A stretch of DNA of 49,771 nt from Hylemonella sp. (GCA_030695415.1 JAUYQZ010000020.1:1-49771), one strand, 5' to 3'. Positions 16,570 through 25,052 are shown, counted from the stretch's first letter. A program made the numbers and translations. The notes: generated by a model from the sequence alone, not told the origin.

Positions 16570-17715
16570 TCAGCCGAACAGGGCCTGCATGTCGATGGAG
16601 GAGCGCTGCCCGAGCGCCGGGGCATCCGTCTGCAGCCAACGGGCCGCTCGCTCACGGCCCTGCACTTGCAGGCGCTGCAGGAACGGGGCGTGCGGCAGCA
16701 GCTTGCTGTCGCTGCGGCCCAGGCTTTCGATCTGGCTGGTGTCGATCATGTGAAACCGCATGTCCAGCAGGCGCTGCTCCAGCCGGCCGTGACCGAAGCG
16801 CGAGGCGGCAGAAAACTGCCTGGCGTGGGCGAACATTCGCATCTCGCGCAGCAGGTTGGCGCTGAAACCCAGTTCGGCGATGCGGGCCTCGATTTCCGGC
16901 ACGGTCGCGGGCGTGCCCTCGCGGTGCAGCGGATTGAGCAGCACCAGCAGCACATCGCGCGCCTCGCATTCGTAGAACAGGGGGAACACCGCGGGGTTGG
17001 CGGTGTAGCCGCCGTCCCAGTAGGGTTCCCCGTCGATCGTGATGGTGCGGTGCAGCTTGGGCAGGCAGGCCGATGCCAGCAGCACGTCCACCGTGAGTTC
17101 GCTCTCACGAAACACCCTCAGCTTGCCGGTGCTGACCTGGGTAGTCCCTACAAAAAGCTTGAAAGGGCTGTGCGTGCGCAGCTGCTCGAAATCAATCTGC
17201 TCCAGCAGCAGATCGCGCAGGGGGTTGAGGTCGAAAGGGTTCAGCTGTGAAGGCGAGAACTGCGCAGCCCAGCTGGAAAACAGCTTGCCCGCGGGCGAGA
17301 AGCCGATGGACTCGCCCTTGCGCCGCGTCATCAGCCCCCAGGGCATCTGCCGGCCCAGTTCGCTCCAGAATTGGGTCAAGGCCTCGCGCGCGCCCTCTCG
17401 CCCGCCCTGCAACCAGCCGTGGGCAAAGACCACGGCGTTCATGGCCCCGGCACTGCTGCCGCTGAGGCCTTCGTAGTCGATGTGGGGGTCTTCCAGCAGC
17501 GCGTCCAGCACGCCCCAGGTGAAGGCGCCGTGGGCGCCGCCGCCCTGCAAGGCCAGGTTGAGCTTGACGCTCTGCGCCTTGCCCGCTCCAGTGAGGGAGC
17601 GCTTCAACTGCGCCAGCAAACCGGGTGGGGCTGGCGTGCCGGGCAAGGCCTCGGGGGAGGTCGTTTCAGGATCGGTCAATTCAGCTCCTTGTGGGGGCGG
17701 GATGTCAGGCGACAT
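16570..17715 (-). CDS. Patatin-like phospholipase
   Basis: A 381-residue patatin-like protein, a serine lipid acyl hydrolase with a Ser-Asp dyad. The oxyanion motif GGGAHGAF is at 58-65, the nucleophile Ser88 sits in GSSAG at 86-90, and the catalytic Asp234 in WDGGYTANP. The N-terminal 45 residues are Pro/Thr-rich and probably disordered. The start is uncertain: ATG 17715 avoids overlapping a perfect hairpin at 17741-17764, though an ATG within that hairpin (about 17751) is in frame, and neither has a strong ribosome binding site. It lies downstream of the cytochrome b561/YceI cluster but is separated from it by two strong hairpins. Confidence 0.88.
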   Translation of the reverse strand: MSPDIPPPQGAELTDPETTSPEALPGTPAPPGLLAQLKRSLTGAGKAQSVKLNLALQGGGAHGAFTWGVLDALLEDPHIDYEGLSGSSAGAMNAVVFAHGWLQGGREGAREALTQFWSELGRQMPWGLMTRRKGESIGFSPAGKLFSSWAAQFSPSQLNPFDLNPLRDLLLEQIDFEQLRTHSPFKLFVGTTQVSTGKLRVFRESELTVDVLLASACLPKLHRTITIDGEPYWDGGYTANPAVFPLFYECEARDVLLVLLNPLHREGTPATVPEIEARIAELGFSANLLREMRMFAHARQFSAASRFGHGRLEQRLLDMRFHMIDTSQIESLGRSDSKLLPHAPFLQRLQVQGRERAARWLQTDAPALGQRSSIDMQALFG

Positions 17716-17740
17716 CGTTGGGTCGGGTTGACCCGTCAGC

Positions 17741-17764
17741 GGGGCCGGCATGGATGCCGGCCCC
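17741..17764 (-). terminator. Perfect 11-bp hairpin upstream of the patatin gene
   Basis: The arms GGGGCCGGCAT and ATGCCGGCCCC are perfectly complementary with a two-base centre. It sits between the yceI end and the patatin start and could act as a terminator or in the patatin mRNA leader. No T-run follows on either strand. Confidence 0.5.
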
Positions 17765-17784
17765 GCTCGGACCATCATAAGCGG

Positions 17785-17819
17785 CGAAGGCCCGGCATGT
17801 GTGACATGCCGGGCCTTCG
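17785..17819 (-). terminator. Perfect 15-bp hairpin after yceI
   Basis: The arms CGAAGGCCCGGCATG and CATGCCGGGCCTTCG are perfectly complementary around a TGTGA loop. It lies about 60 bases past the stop of the downstream yceI gene and is likely to terminate that operon, although no T-run follows. It shares the CCGGCAT core with the next hairpin. Confidence 0.6.
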
Positions 17820-17880
17820 AGCAACTCAAACTGTTGCGAAACGATTCACACAAAGTTCATGTGCGCATCCTTGGTGCAAC

Positions 17881-18456
17881 TTACTGCTTGACCGCTTCAA
17901 CTTGCACCACCAGGCGCACGTCTTTGGGGAAGCCCCACTGGATGCCGTAGTTCATGCCATAGGCCGTGCGGTCGATGGTGGTCTCGAAATCGCCACCGCA
18001 GACTTCACGCTTGAGCATGGGGTTCTGGTAGCAGTTGAACAGGCTGGCCTTGAGCACCACGGGGTTGGTCTTGCCCATCAGCGTCAGCATGCCCGTCACT
18101 TCGCTGACCTTGTCGCCATTGAAGACGAACTTGTCGGCGGTGAACTTGGCCGTGGGGAACTTGGCGGTGTCGAAGAAGTCCGCGCTCTGCAGGTGCTTGT
18201 CGAAAGCGGCGGTGCCGGTGCTGATGGAAGCCACGTCGATGGTCAGGTCCACCTTGGCGGTCTTGCCGGTCTTGTCGAACTGCACGGTGCCTTCCTTCTT
18301 GTCGAAGCGGCCGCGGTTGGTCGAGGTGCCGAAGTGGCCGATCTCGAAGGTCACGAAGGTGTGGGTCGGGTCGATGGCGTAGGTGGCAGACTGGGCCTGG
18401 GCGGCGCCGGCGGCCAGGGCGGCAGCGGCGACGAGTGCGAGAGCGGAAGTGCGCAT
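17881..18456 (-). CDS. YceI family periplasmic protein
   Basis: A 191-residue secreted YceI-family protein. A signal peptide ending in AAQAQ at about residue 22 is followed by the family start YAIDPTHTFVTFEIGHFGTS. Later blocks are VDLTIDVASISTG, HLQSADFFDTAKFPTAKFTA and the C-terminal GDFETTIDRTAYGMNYG. YceI proteins have a lipocalin-like barrel that binds isoprenoid-type molecules. Start ATG 18456 has a GAGGAGT site upstream. It is the third gene of the unit cytochrome b561-yceI-yceI. Gene order suggests a role in quinone-linked electron transfer, but this is an inference. Confidence 0.93.
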   Translation of the reverse strand: MRTSALALVAAAALAAGAAQAQSATYAIDPTHTFVTFEIGHFGTSTNRGRFDKKEGTVQFDKTGKTAKVDLTIDVASISTGTAAFDKHLQSADFFDTAKFPTAKFTADKFVFNGDKVSEVTGMLTLMGKTNPVVLKASLFNCYQNPMLKREVCGGDFETTIDRTAYGMNYGIQWGFPKDVRLVVQVEAVKQ

Positions 18457-18497
18457 GGGAAAGACTCCTCTAGGGGTTGAAAGAAAGCGGAAGAAAC

Positions 18498-19064
18498 TCA
18501 AACCTTGCCCACGCCCGAGAGCGTGAGCTTGAACTTGACCTGGACGTCGTCGGCCACCATGGAGGTGTCGGACCACTGGTTCTCGCCGATCGCGAAGACC
18601 AGACGCTTGATGACGAAGCTGCCGCTGGCCGTGGTGACGGCGCCGGCTTGTGTGAGCGCCACCGGCACCATCACGTCCTGGCTGCGGCCCTTGATGGTGA
18701 GCTTGCCCGCCACCTCGAAGCGCCCGCCCCCCAGGGCCTTGATGGCGCCGGACTGGAAAGTGGCCTGCGGGAAGCCGGGCACGTTGAACCACACGGGCTT
18801 GGGCAGTTCGCTGTCGGCCTCGGGCACGCCCAGGGTGGCGCTGCCGGTGTCCACGGTGAAGGCGATCTTGCTGGTCTGCAGCCTGGCCGGGTCGAAGGCG
18901 ATCTGCGCGTCAAACTTTTTGAAGCGCCCCTCGACCGGCACGCCCATCTGCTTGCTGACAAAGACGATCTCGCTCTGCGCGGGAACGAGCTTCTGCTGGG
19001 CCAGCACCGGCGCGGCCGCGGCCAGCGCGGCCAGGAACAGGGTGAGGAAACGGATGGATGCCAT
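18498..19064 (-). CDS. YceI family protein, divergent paralogue
   Basis: A 188-residue secreted YceI-like protein. A signal peptide ends at PVLAQ (about residue 22). The mature part has SEIVFVSKQMGVPVEGRFKKF, VDTGSATLG, and the fold's core GKLTIKGRSQDVMVPVAL, ending in a beta-strand KFKLTLSGVGKV. It is clearly more divergent than the next gene: the usual HS.V.F.. opening is replaced by SEIVFVSKQMG. It is 26 bases after the cytochrome b561 gene and 41 bases before the second yceI gene, so all three should be cotranscribed. Confidence 0.9.
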   Translation of the reverse strand: MASIRFLTLFLAALAAAAPVLAQQKLVPAQSEIVFVSKQMGVPVEGRFKKFDAQIAFDPARLQTSKIAFTVDTGSATLGVPEADSELPKPVWFNVPGFPQATFQSGAIKALGGGRFEVAGKLTIKGRSQDVMVPVALTQAGAVTTASGSFVIKRLVFAIGENQWSDTSMVADDVQVKFKLTLSGVGKV

Positions 19065-19090
19065 GGAGGTTCCTTGTGGGGATGGGGTGT

Positions 19091-19651
19091 TCAGCGGCGC
19101 CCCGGCAGCATGCGGGTGAGCAGGCCGTCGCGGTCGATGAACTGGTGTTTCAGGGCGGCTGCCACGTGCAGCACGACCAAGGCCGCCAGCGCGTAGGCGG
19201 CATAGCCGTGCGCGGGCTTGATCAGCTCGGCCAGGGCCTTGTCCACGGGCATGAAATCAGGCAGCGGCAGCACGCCAAAGAGCACGATGGGGAAGCCCGC
19301 GGCCGAACTGTAGGCCCAGCCCAGCAGGGGCACGGCGAAGAACAGAACGTACAGGGCCAGGTGGGTGCCATGGTGGGCCACGTGCTGCCAGCGCGGCATG
19401 GCCGCTTCGATCCGCAGGGGGAGTTGAGGCGGGCGATGCGTCAGGCGCCAGGCCAGCCGCACGAAGGACAAAGTGAGCACCACCACACCGGCCCACTTAT
19501 GCCAGTTGTAGAGCTTGAGGCGTTGCGGCGAGAACGGCAGGCTGGTCATGTACAGCCCCAGCAGGAACATGGCGACCAGGCCCAGCCCCAACACCCAGTG
19601 CAGGGCCATGGCGGTGTGGCTGTAGCGGTTGGCAGGCTGGAAGTCGTTCAT
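19091..19651 (-). CDS. Cytochrome b561 family protein
   Basis: A 186-residue four-helix membrane cytochrome b. Likely haem-ligand histidines lie in YSHTAMALHW (helix 1), LYNWHKWAG (helix 2), VAHHGTHLALY (helix 3) and HVAAALKHQ (helix 4). Such proteins carry two b haems and pass electrons from quinol to periplasmic acceptors. Start ATG 19651 gives the family N-terminus NRYSHTAMALHW; the open frame extends further upstream without support. Two YceI genes follow, an arrangement frequent in proteobacteria. Confidence 0.93.
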   Translation of the reverse strand: MNDFQPANRYSHTAMALHWVLGLGLVAMFLLGLYMTSLPFSPQRLKLYNWHKWAGVVVLTLSFVRLAWRLTHRPPQLPLRIEAAMPRWQHVAHHGTHLALYVLFFAVPLLGWAYSSAAGFPIVLFGVLPLPDFMPVDKALAELIKPAHGYAAYALAALVVLHVAAALKHQFIDRDGLLTRMLPGRR

Positions 19652-19829
19652 GGGCCTTGAGTCTAGGCCGCGACACCCCCCGTATTTGTGAACCGTCTTG
19701 TCGGCTAGGTTCAAAAAAACTGAATGCCTTGGGTGCCCGGGTCTTGGGTGGTCTTCTCGGAAAACCGCGGCCCGTTGGGGCGTAGGGAGGCCTGTCGACC
19801 AGATGGATCGACCCTCCCGACCCAGCGGC

Positions 19830-20105
19830 TTACCGCACCTTGCTCAGACGCTCAGCCATGCGTGTTTGCCAACCTGGTCCGGTTGCCTTCCAACGCTCAA
19901 TCACGTCGGCCGGCAATCTGAGTGAGAGCAACTTGCGCGGGTTCTCTGAAACGGGGCGCCCCCCTTTGTTCACCTTGGCGCGTGCCAGCATGTCCTCGGT
20001 GAGTTCCGGCAACTCTTCGTACTCGTCTTTTCCTACAACGTGGGTATCGACACGAGCAAGATCAGATTTCAAGGAGCGGCGCGATGCGGGCTTGTTCGCG
20101 GTCAT
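19830..20105 (-). CDS. brnA: BrnA-like antitoxin
   Basis: A 91-residue protein whose C-terminal half matches BrnA antitoxins: KGGRPVSENPRKLLSLRLPAD, then VIERWKATGPGWQTRMAERL, a ribbon-helix-helix DNA-binding domain. The N-terminal half is charged and would wrap the toxin. It overlaps the end of the upstream toxin gene by 44 bases, typical of coupled toxin-antitoxin pairs. BrnA neutralises the BrnT ribonuclease and represses the operon; the palindrome in front of brnT is a candidate binding site. Confidence 0.88.
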   Translation of the reverse strand: MTANKPASRRSLKSDLARVDTHVVGKDEYEELPELTEDMLARAKVNKGGRPVSENPRKLLSLRLPADVIERWKATGPGWQTRMAERLSKVR

Positions 20106-20337
20106 TGGCTTTCCTCATGCTGAATACGTGACGATCCGCGCCACGCGGCGTGTACCCGATGACGACCATCCGGCCGGCGAGCAGGCCGTAGCAGATGATT
20201 CGCACTTCACCGTACTCCCGTCGGATGTCCTCGACTTCAAGGGTCACGCCCTCAAAAACCGAAGCAGCATCCGCGAAGTCCAGCCCACGTTCCGCCAACG
20301 CCTTCTCGCGCTTGATCGGATCGAAGGTGATACGCAT
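20062..20337 (-). CDS. brnT: BrnT-like ribonuclease toxin
   Basis: A 91-residue BrnT toxin, a small RNase related to the RelE fold. Family features in order: ITFDPIKREKALAERGLDF, ADAASVFEG, DIRREYGEVR, GYTPRGADRHVFSMRKANDRE. The conserved His/Arg residues of the C-terminal block, thought to be catalytic, are present. It precedes brnA, the normal gene order for this system. The start ATG 20337 is only a few bases from a TACAAT -10-like element on the minus strand, so the transcript may have almost no leader. The pair stands alone between the cytochrome cluster and the VIT gene. Confidence 0.88.
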   Translation of the reverse strand: MRITFDPIKREKALAERGLDFADAASVFEGVTLEVEDIRREYGEVRIICYGLLAGRMVVIGYTPRGADRHVFSMRKANDREQARIAPLLEI

Positions 20338-20343
20338 GGGTTA

Positions 20344-20355
20344 TTGTATCTACAA
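20344..20355 (-). promoter_or_regulatory. Candidate BrnA operator/promoter of brnTA
   Basis: A palindrome TTGTA-TC-TACAA lies seven bases upstream of the brnT start and overlaps a TACAAT -10-like hexamer on the minus strand. A dimeric ribbon-helix-helix repressor such as BrnA could bind here and block transcription. The assignment rests on position and symmetry only. Confidence 0.4.
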
Positions 20356-20499
20356 CAACAGGCTGACCTGCCCGGTTTTTCCGGCCTCATGATTTCCGAG
20401 AAGTGGACTCTTATCCCGTGAGGATCCCATGCGAAAGATTCGATGCCCAGAAGGGCCGATGACCACGGTGCGGCAACGCATCGCGCGCCGCCAACGCTC

Positions 20500-21189
20500 T
20501 CAAGCCGCCACGCCAAAGAGGGCGCCAACGCCCGCAGTCAATGCCATGGCCAGCGCACCCCAGAAGGTGACGCGCGCGACCGAGGCCATCACGGGTGAGC
20601 CACCGGCGCGTGCTGCCAGCAGGCCCAGCAGCGCCAGAAACAGGAGGGAGCTGCCGGCCAGGCCCCACATCAACGCAGCCGCGGGGAGCAGGAGCACCAT
20701 CAGCAGCGGCAGCGCGGCGCCCACTGCAAACGTCCCCGCCGAGGCCAGTGCGGCTTGCACGGGTTTCGCGGCCAGCGTGTCGGAGATGCCCAGCTCGTCG
20801 CGCGCATGGGCGCCCAGCGCATCGTGCTGCATCAACTGGGTGGCCACACTGGCGGCCAGGGTGTCGTCCAGGCCACGCTGCACATAAATGGCCTTGAGCT
20901 CGGCGTGTTCCTGGGCGGGGTTGTCGGCCAGCTCCTTGCTCTCCCGTGCCAGATCAGCGCGCTCCGTATCGGACTGCGAACTGACCGACACGTACTCGCC
21001 CGCCGCCATGGACATGGCACCGGCGACCAGGCCAGCGACGCCGGCCACCAGAATGCCCTGGGTGTTTGCACCGGCCGCAGCCACACCCAGCACCAGGCTG
21101 GCGGTCGACACGATGCCGTCGTTCGCACCAAGAACGGCCGCCCGGAGCCAACCGGTGCGGTGCGTTCTGTGTCGCTCACTGTGTCGCAT
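20500..21189 (-). CDS. VIT1/CCC1 family (DUF125) membrane transporter
   Basis: A 229-residue membrane protein of the VIT1/CCC1 family, whose members move Fe2+ or Mn2+ across membranes. The N-terminal helix block LRAAVLGANDGIVSTASLVLG and the AGAMSMAAGEYVSVSSQSDTE segment are family signatures. A cytoplasmic acidic/charged region (residues about 80-140, with several Glu and His) corresponds to the metal-binding hub. Three further helices follow. Start ATG 21189 gives the His-rich MRHSERHRTHRTGW. The longer frame upstream is not protein-like. Confidence 0.9.
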   Translation of the reverse strand: MRHSERHRTHRTGWLRAAVLGANDGIVSTASLVLGVAAAGANTQGILVAGVAGLVAGAMSMAAGEYVSVSSQSDTERADLARESKELADNPAQEHAELKAIYVQRGLDDTLAASVATQLMQHDALGAHARDELGISDTLAAKPVQAALASAGTFAVGAALPLLMVLLLPAAALMWGLAGSSLLFLALLGLLAARAGGSPVMASVARVTFWGALAMALTAGVGALFGVAA

Positions 21190-21293
21190 AAGGTGTTTGG
21201 ATGATAAGTCGAATGGCCGCTGCCGGGTCAGGAGAAACCGAGGCCCGCCATGAAGCCCGCCGCAAGGCCTCATCCCCGGTTGGCAGCAAGCTC

Positions 21294-22283
21294 TCAGTTG
21301 ACGGGCGCAGAAGCCGCCGGCTTGGGCGCGGCCAGGCCGGGCAGCAGCCGGCACACCATGGCCAGCCGCTGGTCGCCCGTGTCGCTGTCGCTCATGTCCA
21401 GCAAGGAGCCCTTGCCTTCCTCGATGAACACCGCTTCGCCCTCGCCCATGGGCTCGCTCATGTAGAAGCGCGTGGTCCAGGACGAGCTGCGCTCGGCGCA
21501 GTTGAAAACCTCGTTCTGCTTCAGGGAGAAGAAGCGCACGCCATTGCGCTCCCTGGCCTGCCCGAAGTCGAACACGAGCTGGATGGCGATCGAGTCCGGC
21601 CCGGTGCTGCGCGCCGTGGAAGCGTCGACATAGAGCCGGACGCCCGACGTTTGATCCATCAAAGTCAGGCTGTGCTCGCTGCGGGGCGCCGTCGGGACCG
21701 GCGCAGCGGGCGCAGGCACTGGCTGTGGCGCCGGGTCGCGCAGGGATGTGCTGTAGACGTACACGAGCAGCACGGCGCTGACCGCCAGCAGCACCAGGGC
21801 GATCAGCGGCAGCCGGCTTCGGCGCGCGGGCTTCTCCACCGCGAGGGGGGCGGCGCCCGTCAAGGCGCTCCAGCCCGACACCATCATCAGTGAAAACGAC
21901 GAGAGCGAGCCGAAGTTGGTCTCGGCCTGGTCCGCACCCGCAGCGCGACCAGCGCTGGGCAGCAGGGTGGGCGCCAGCAGCAGCGCGATGCCGGCGTAGG
22001 GGATCAGATTGGCCAGGGCCCACCACGGGCTGAAACCCGCATCGCGCAGGCGTCGCACCTGGGCCGCCGCCACGGCCAGCGCCAGCGGCACCTGCAGCAG
22101 CACCCAGGAACCGGACGGAACCAGCAGCCCGGTGAAGCGGGACGCCAGAGCGATGCCCAGCGCCAGCAGGCCCAGCGCCAGCAGCAGGAAGAGGCCGAAC
22201 CAACCGTATTCACTGCGGCCGGAGCGGCCGCTGAAATCGGTGAGCCTGGACAGGCCCGTCTGGATCGACTCGGTGAAGGTCAT
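21294..22283 (-). CDS. DUF805 membrane protein with extra C-terminal domain
   Basis: A 329-residue protein. Residues about 1-125 form a DUF805 domain: FSGRSGRSEYGWFGLFLLL, then helices, and RRLRDAGFSPWWALANLIPYAG, the most conserved part of the family. After a linker comes another membrane helix (LPLIALVLLAVSAVLLVYVY). A Pro/Ala-rich stretch and a soluble beta-rich domain of about 130 residues follow that I do not recognise. The frame is open far upstream, but only the part from ATG 22283 resembles a protein. Function unknown. It is divergent from the PPK2 gene. Confidence 0.75.
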   Translation of the reverse strand: MTFTESIQTGLSRLTDFSGRSGRSEYGWFGLFLLLALGLLALGIALASRFTGLLVPSGSWVLLQVPLALAVAAAQVRRLRDAGFSPWWALANLIPYAGIALLLAPTLLPSAGRAAGADQAETNFGSLSSFSLMMVSGWSALTGAAPLAVEKPARRSRLPLIALVLLAVSAVLLVYVYSTSLRDPAPQPVPAPAAPVPTAPRSEHSLTLMDQTSGVRLYVDASTARSTGPDSIAIQLVFDFGQARERNGVRFFSLKQNEVFNCAERSSSWTTRFYMSEPMGEGEAVFIEEGKGSLLDMSDSDTGDQRLAMVCRLLPGLAAPKPAASAPVN

Positions 22284-22499
22284 GCGGTGGGCGGGATGGA
22301 AAAGTCGTTGCGGGGCAACGAACGGCGCGAGCGCGAAGCGCAGGCGCTGATCCAAGTGTATCGCTCCCCACGTTTGATCGATGGGATCGCCAGCTGCGGG
22401 GCTGCGCGCAGCGCATCGTCTTGATGGCGAACGCGAAGCGCAAGCCCAGTGGGGCCGTTTTCCATTGAACAAGCGCCCCGCCCGCGCTACGATGCAGCG

Positions 22500-23327
22500 A
22501 TGAAGAAACTCAAGAACGGCAAAGGCAACGGCAAGCGCAAGGGCGACCCGTCCGACAAGCTCGGCAAGGACGCGTACGAAGACCAGCTCGGGGCGCTGCA
22601 GCTGGAGCTCAACGACGTGGCGCGCTGGCTGCAGCACACCGGCAAGCGCCTGGTGGTGGTGATCGAGGGGCGCGACACCGCGGGCAAGGGCGGCGTGATC
22701 GGCGCGATGTCCGACACACTGAGCCCGCGCCAGTGCCGCACGGTGGCGCTGGGCAAGCCCGGCGAGCGCGAGAAGACGCAGTGGTATTTCCAGCGCTACG
22801 TGCCGCATCTGCCGGCGGCCGGCGAGATCGTGCTCTTTGACCGCAGCTGGTACAACCGCGCCGGCGTCGAGCGTGTGATGGGCTTTTGCACCGAGGCCGA
22901 GACCGAGGCCTTCCTGAAACAGGCGCCCGTGTTCGAGCAGATGCTGGTGGACGACGGCATCCTGCTCTTCAAGTACTGGCTCACGGTGGACCAGGCGCAG
23001 CAGGAAGAACGCTTTGCCGAACGGGTGGCCGACCCGCTCAAGCGCTGGAAGCTCAGCCCCATCGACGTCCAGGCCCGCGCGAAGTACGCCGAGTACGGCA
23101 AGGCGCGCGACGCCATGCTCAAGGCCACCCACCAGAAGAAGACGCCGTGGGTGCTGGTGGACTTCAACGACCAGCGGCGCGGCCGGCTGACGCTGATCCG
23201 TCATCTGCTCGACCACATTCCGGAGCGCAAGGTGCCCGAGTCGCGGGTCAAGTTTGCGCCGCTGGGCCACGCCCCGCTGCGCGAACGCTTCGGCACCTCG
23301 CTCAAGCCCATCGCGGCGGCAGGCTGA
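22500..23327 (+). CDS. Polyphosphate kinase 2
   Basis: A 275-residue PPK2-family kinase, which transfers phosphate between polyphosphate and nucleotides. The Walker A motif EGRDTAGKGG is at 56-65, and the Walker B region LFDRSWYNRAGVERVMGF starts near 112. The lid residues ADPLKRWKLSPIDVQA follow. A basic Lys-rich N-terminal tail (about 20 residues) is typical. The neighbouring CYTH-CHAD gene, 53 bases downstream on the same strand, supports a polyphosphate role for both. Whether it favours ADP, GDP or AMP cannot be read from the sequence with confidence. Confidence 0.93.
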   Translation: MKKLKNGKGNGKRKGDPSDKLGKDAYEDQLGALQLELNDVARWLQHTGKRLVVVIEGRDTAGKGGVIGAMSDTLSPRQCRTVALGKPGEREKTQWYFQRYVPHLPAAGEIVLFDRSWYNRAGVERVMGFCTEAETEAFLKQAPVFEQMLVDDGILLFKYWLTVDQAQQEERFAERVADPLKRWKLSPIDVQARAKYAEYGKARDAMLKATHQKKTPWVLVDFNDQRRGRLTLIRHLLDHIPERKVPESRVKFAPLGHAPLRERFGTSLKPIAAAG

Positions 23328-23380
23328 GCGCCGCCGTGCTCCGCACATGACACCCGGGCGAACCGCGGGAAACTGATGCC

Positions 23381-24892
23381 ATGAAACGCGCCGAAACCGC
23401 CCACCCCGCCGGGGAAATCGAACTCAAGCTGGCCCTGCCGGCCCCGGACCCCGCCGCCCTGGCGCAGCGGCTGGCACGCCTGCCGCTGCTGGCGCGGCGC
23501 AAGGCCAGCACGCAGCGCCTGCACACCATCTACTACGACACCCCCGCGCAAGACCTGCGCAAGCAGCGGGTGGCGCTGCGCCTGCGCCGCGTCGGCAGCG
23601 AAGCCCGACCGCGCTGGGTGCAGACGCTCAAGACCGCCGGCGCTGAGGATTCGGCCCTGAGCCAGCGCGGCGAATGGGAAGTGCCCGTGCCCGGCGCGGC
23701 CTTGAAGCGCGGCGTGCTCAAAGACACACCCTGGTCACAACTGGACCCGGACGGCGCGATCTTCCGCGCGCTGCAGCCCTGCTTCGTCACCACCTTCCAG
23801 CGCACGAGCTGGACCGTGCGCCGGCGCAATGGCAGCGTGGTGGAGGTGGCGCTGGACATCGGCCACATCGAGGCCGGCGATCGGCGCAGCCCCATCTGCG
23901 AGCTGGAGCTGGAACTGCTGGCCGGCCCGCCCCAGGCCCTGTTCGACCTGGCGCAGCTCATCGCGCGCGACATCGCCGTGCTGCCCGCAAGCCAGAGCAA
24001 GGCCCAGCGCGGCTACGCCCTGGCCCAGGGTGTCAGCGACATGCCGCAACGCGCCCAGCCGCCCGCGCCGGGCGCCAAACTGCCGGTGGCGCAGGCCGCC
24101 CAAGGGGTGCTGCGCGAAAGCTTCAGCCAGTTCACGGCCAACCTCCTGGCCTTGCGCCATTCGGACGAGGCGGAAGTGGCGCACCAGGCGCGCGTGGGCT
24201 GGCGGCGTTTTCGCAGCGCCTGCCGGCTGTTCCGCACCGCCCTGCCCGCCGATGCGCCGCCGCCGTCCCGGCTGCCGCTGCAGCCCCTGCTGACCTTTCT
24301 GGGCGAACTGCGCGACCTGGACGTCGCCCGCATCGACACGCTGCCACCACTGGCCGCTGCCTACGCGGCCGGTGACCCGCAGCGCGCCCAGGCATGGCAG
24401 GCAATGGAGGCGTCCCTGCTGCAGGCCACCACGCTGGCGCGCAAGGCGGTGCGCTTCGCGCTCCAGGCCCCGGCCGTCGGCGCGGCCCTGCTGGCCACCA
24501 CGCAATGGATCGAAGGCCTGTCGGCCCTGCCGCCCGCGGGCAGCGCAGACGCCGCGCCCCCCGAGCCGCTGACCCGCTGGGCCCGGCAGCGCGTTGCCCA
24601 CGTGCGCCGGCAGCTCAAGCGCGCCCTGAAGCAGGCGCCCAGCCCCGCGCAGCAGCACCGCCTGCGCATCCTCGCCAAACGGCAACGTTATGCCATCGAG
24701 GCCTTGCGCCCCCTGCTGCCCAAAAAGCGCACGGAGCGCTGGCACCAGCAGGCGACCGACCTGCAGACCACCCTGGGCGCGACGCGAGACCTCATGCAGG
24801 CCAGCATGCTGGCCACCACGCTGGAGGCCAACCGCGGGCTTTCGGAATTCCTGCGAGGGGTGGCGGTGGGGAGGGAGCGGCCGGGCGGTTAG
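23381..24892 (+). CDS. CYTH and CHAD domain protein
   Basis: A 503-residue two-domain protein. The N-terminal CYTH domain starts with the signature EIELKLALP and has the tunnel residues of triphosphatases: RLHTIYYDTPAQDLRK, ALRLRRVG and, later, CELELELL. The C-terminal half (about residues 240-495) is a CHAD domain with conserved His and basic patches, for example VAHQARVGWRRFRSACRLF and RLRILAKRQRYAIEAL, known to bind polyphosphate. Such fusions are thought to hydrolyse tri- or polyphosphate. The position after a PPK2 gene fits: one gene makes or uses polyphosphate and the other binds or cuts it. Confidence 0.92.
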   Translation: MKRAETAHPAGEIELKLALPAPDPAALAQRLARLPLLARRKASTQRLHTIYYDTPAQDLRKQRVALRLRRVGSEARPRWVQTLKTAGAEDSALSQRGEWEVPVPGAALKRGVLKDTPWSQLDPDGAIFRALQPCFVTTFQRTSWTVRRRNGSVVEVALDIGHIEAGDRRSPICELELELLAGPPQALFDLAQLIARDIAVLPASQSKAQRGYALAQGVSDMPQRAQPPAPGAKLPVAQAAQGVLRESFSQFTANLLALRHSDEAEVAHQARVGWRRFRSACRLFRTALPADAPPPSRLPLQPLLTFLGELRDLDVARIDTLPPLAAAYAAGDPQRAQAWQAMEASLLQATTLARKAVRFALQAPAVGAALLATTQWIEGLSALPPAGSADAAPPEPLTRWARQRVAHVRRQLKRALKQAPSPAQQHRLRILAKRQRYAIEALRPLLPKKRTERWHQQATDLQTTLGATRDLMQASMLATTLEANRGLSEFLRGVAVGRERPGG

Positions 24893-24904
24893 TGTCACCG
24901 CCGC

Positions 24905-25052
24905 ACGCGCTGCACTGCTGCGGGGTGGACGAAGCAGCCCAACTTGGCCTGCGCGTCGAGAGCCGAACAGTGGCTGGCTTCGGGAACGGCAGATGACTCT
25001 TTACGACCCAAAGCGGAAGTAGCCGGTCTGCAAAGGCAGACATTCAATGTAG
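24905..25052 (-). other. Probable cassette remnant without a recognisable gene
   Basis: Between the CYTH-CHAD stop and the first attC-like site lies about 150 bases with no convincing ORF on either strand. An open minus-strand frame from 25043 runs into the neighbouring gene and has no recognisable family. By its position, just beyond an attC site in the array's direction, this may be the trimmed end of the outermost cassette. Confidence 0.3.

Noticed and set aside
22284..23348. Upstream extension of the DUF805 frame
   Set aside because: Open only because it is antisense to the PPK2 gene; the protein-like part starts at 22283.
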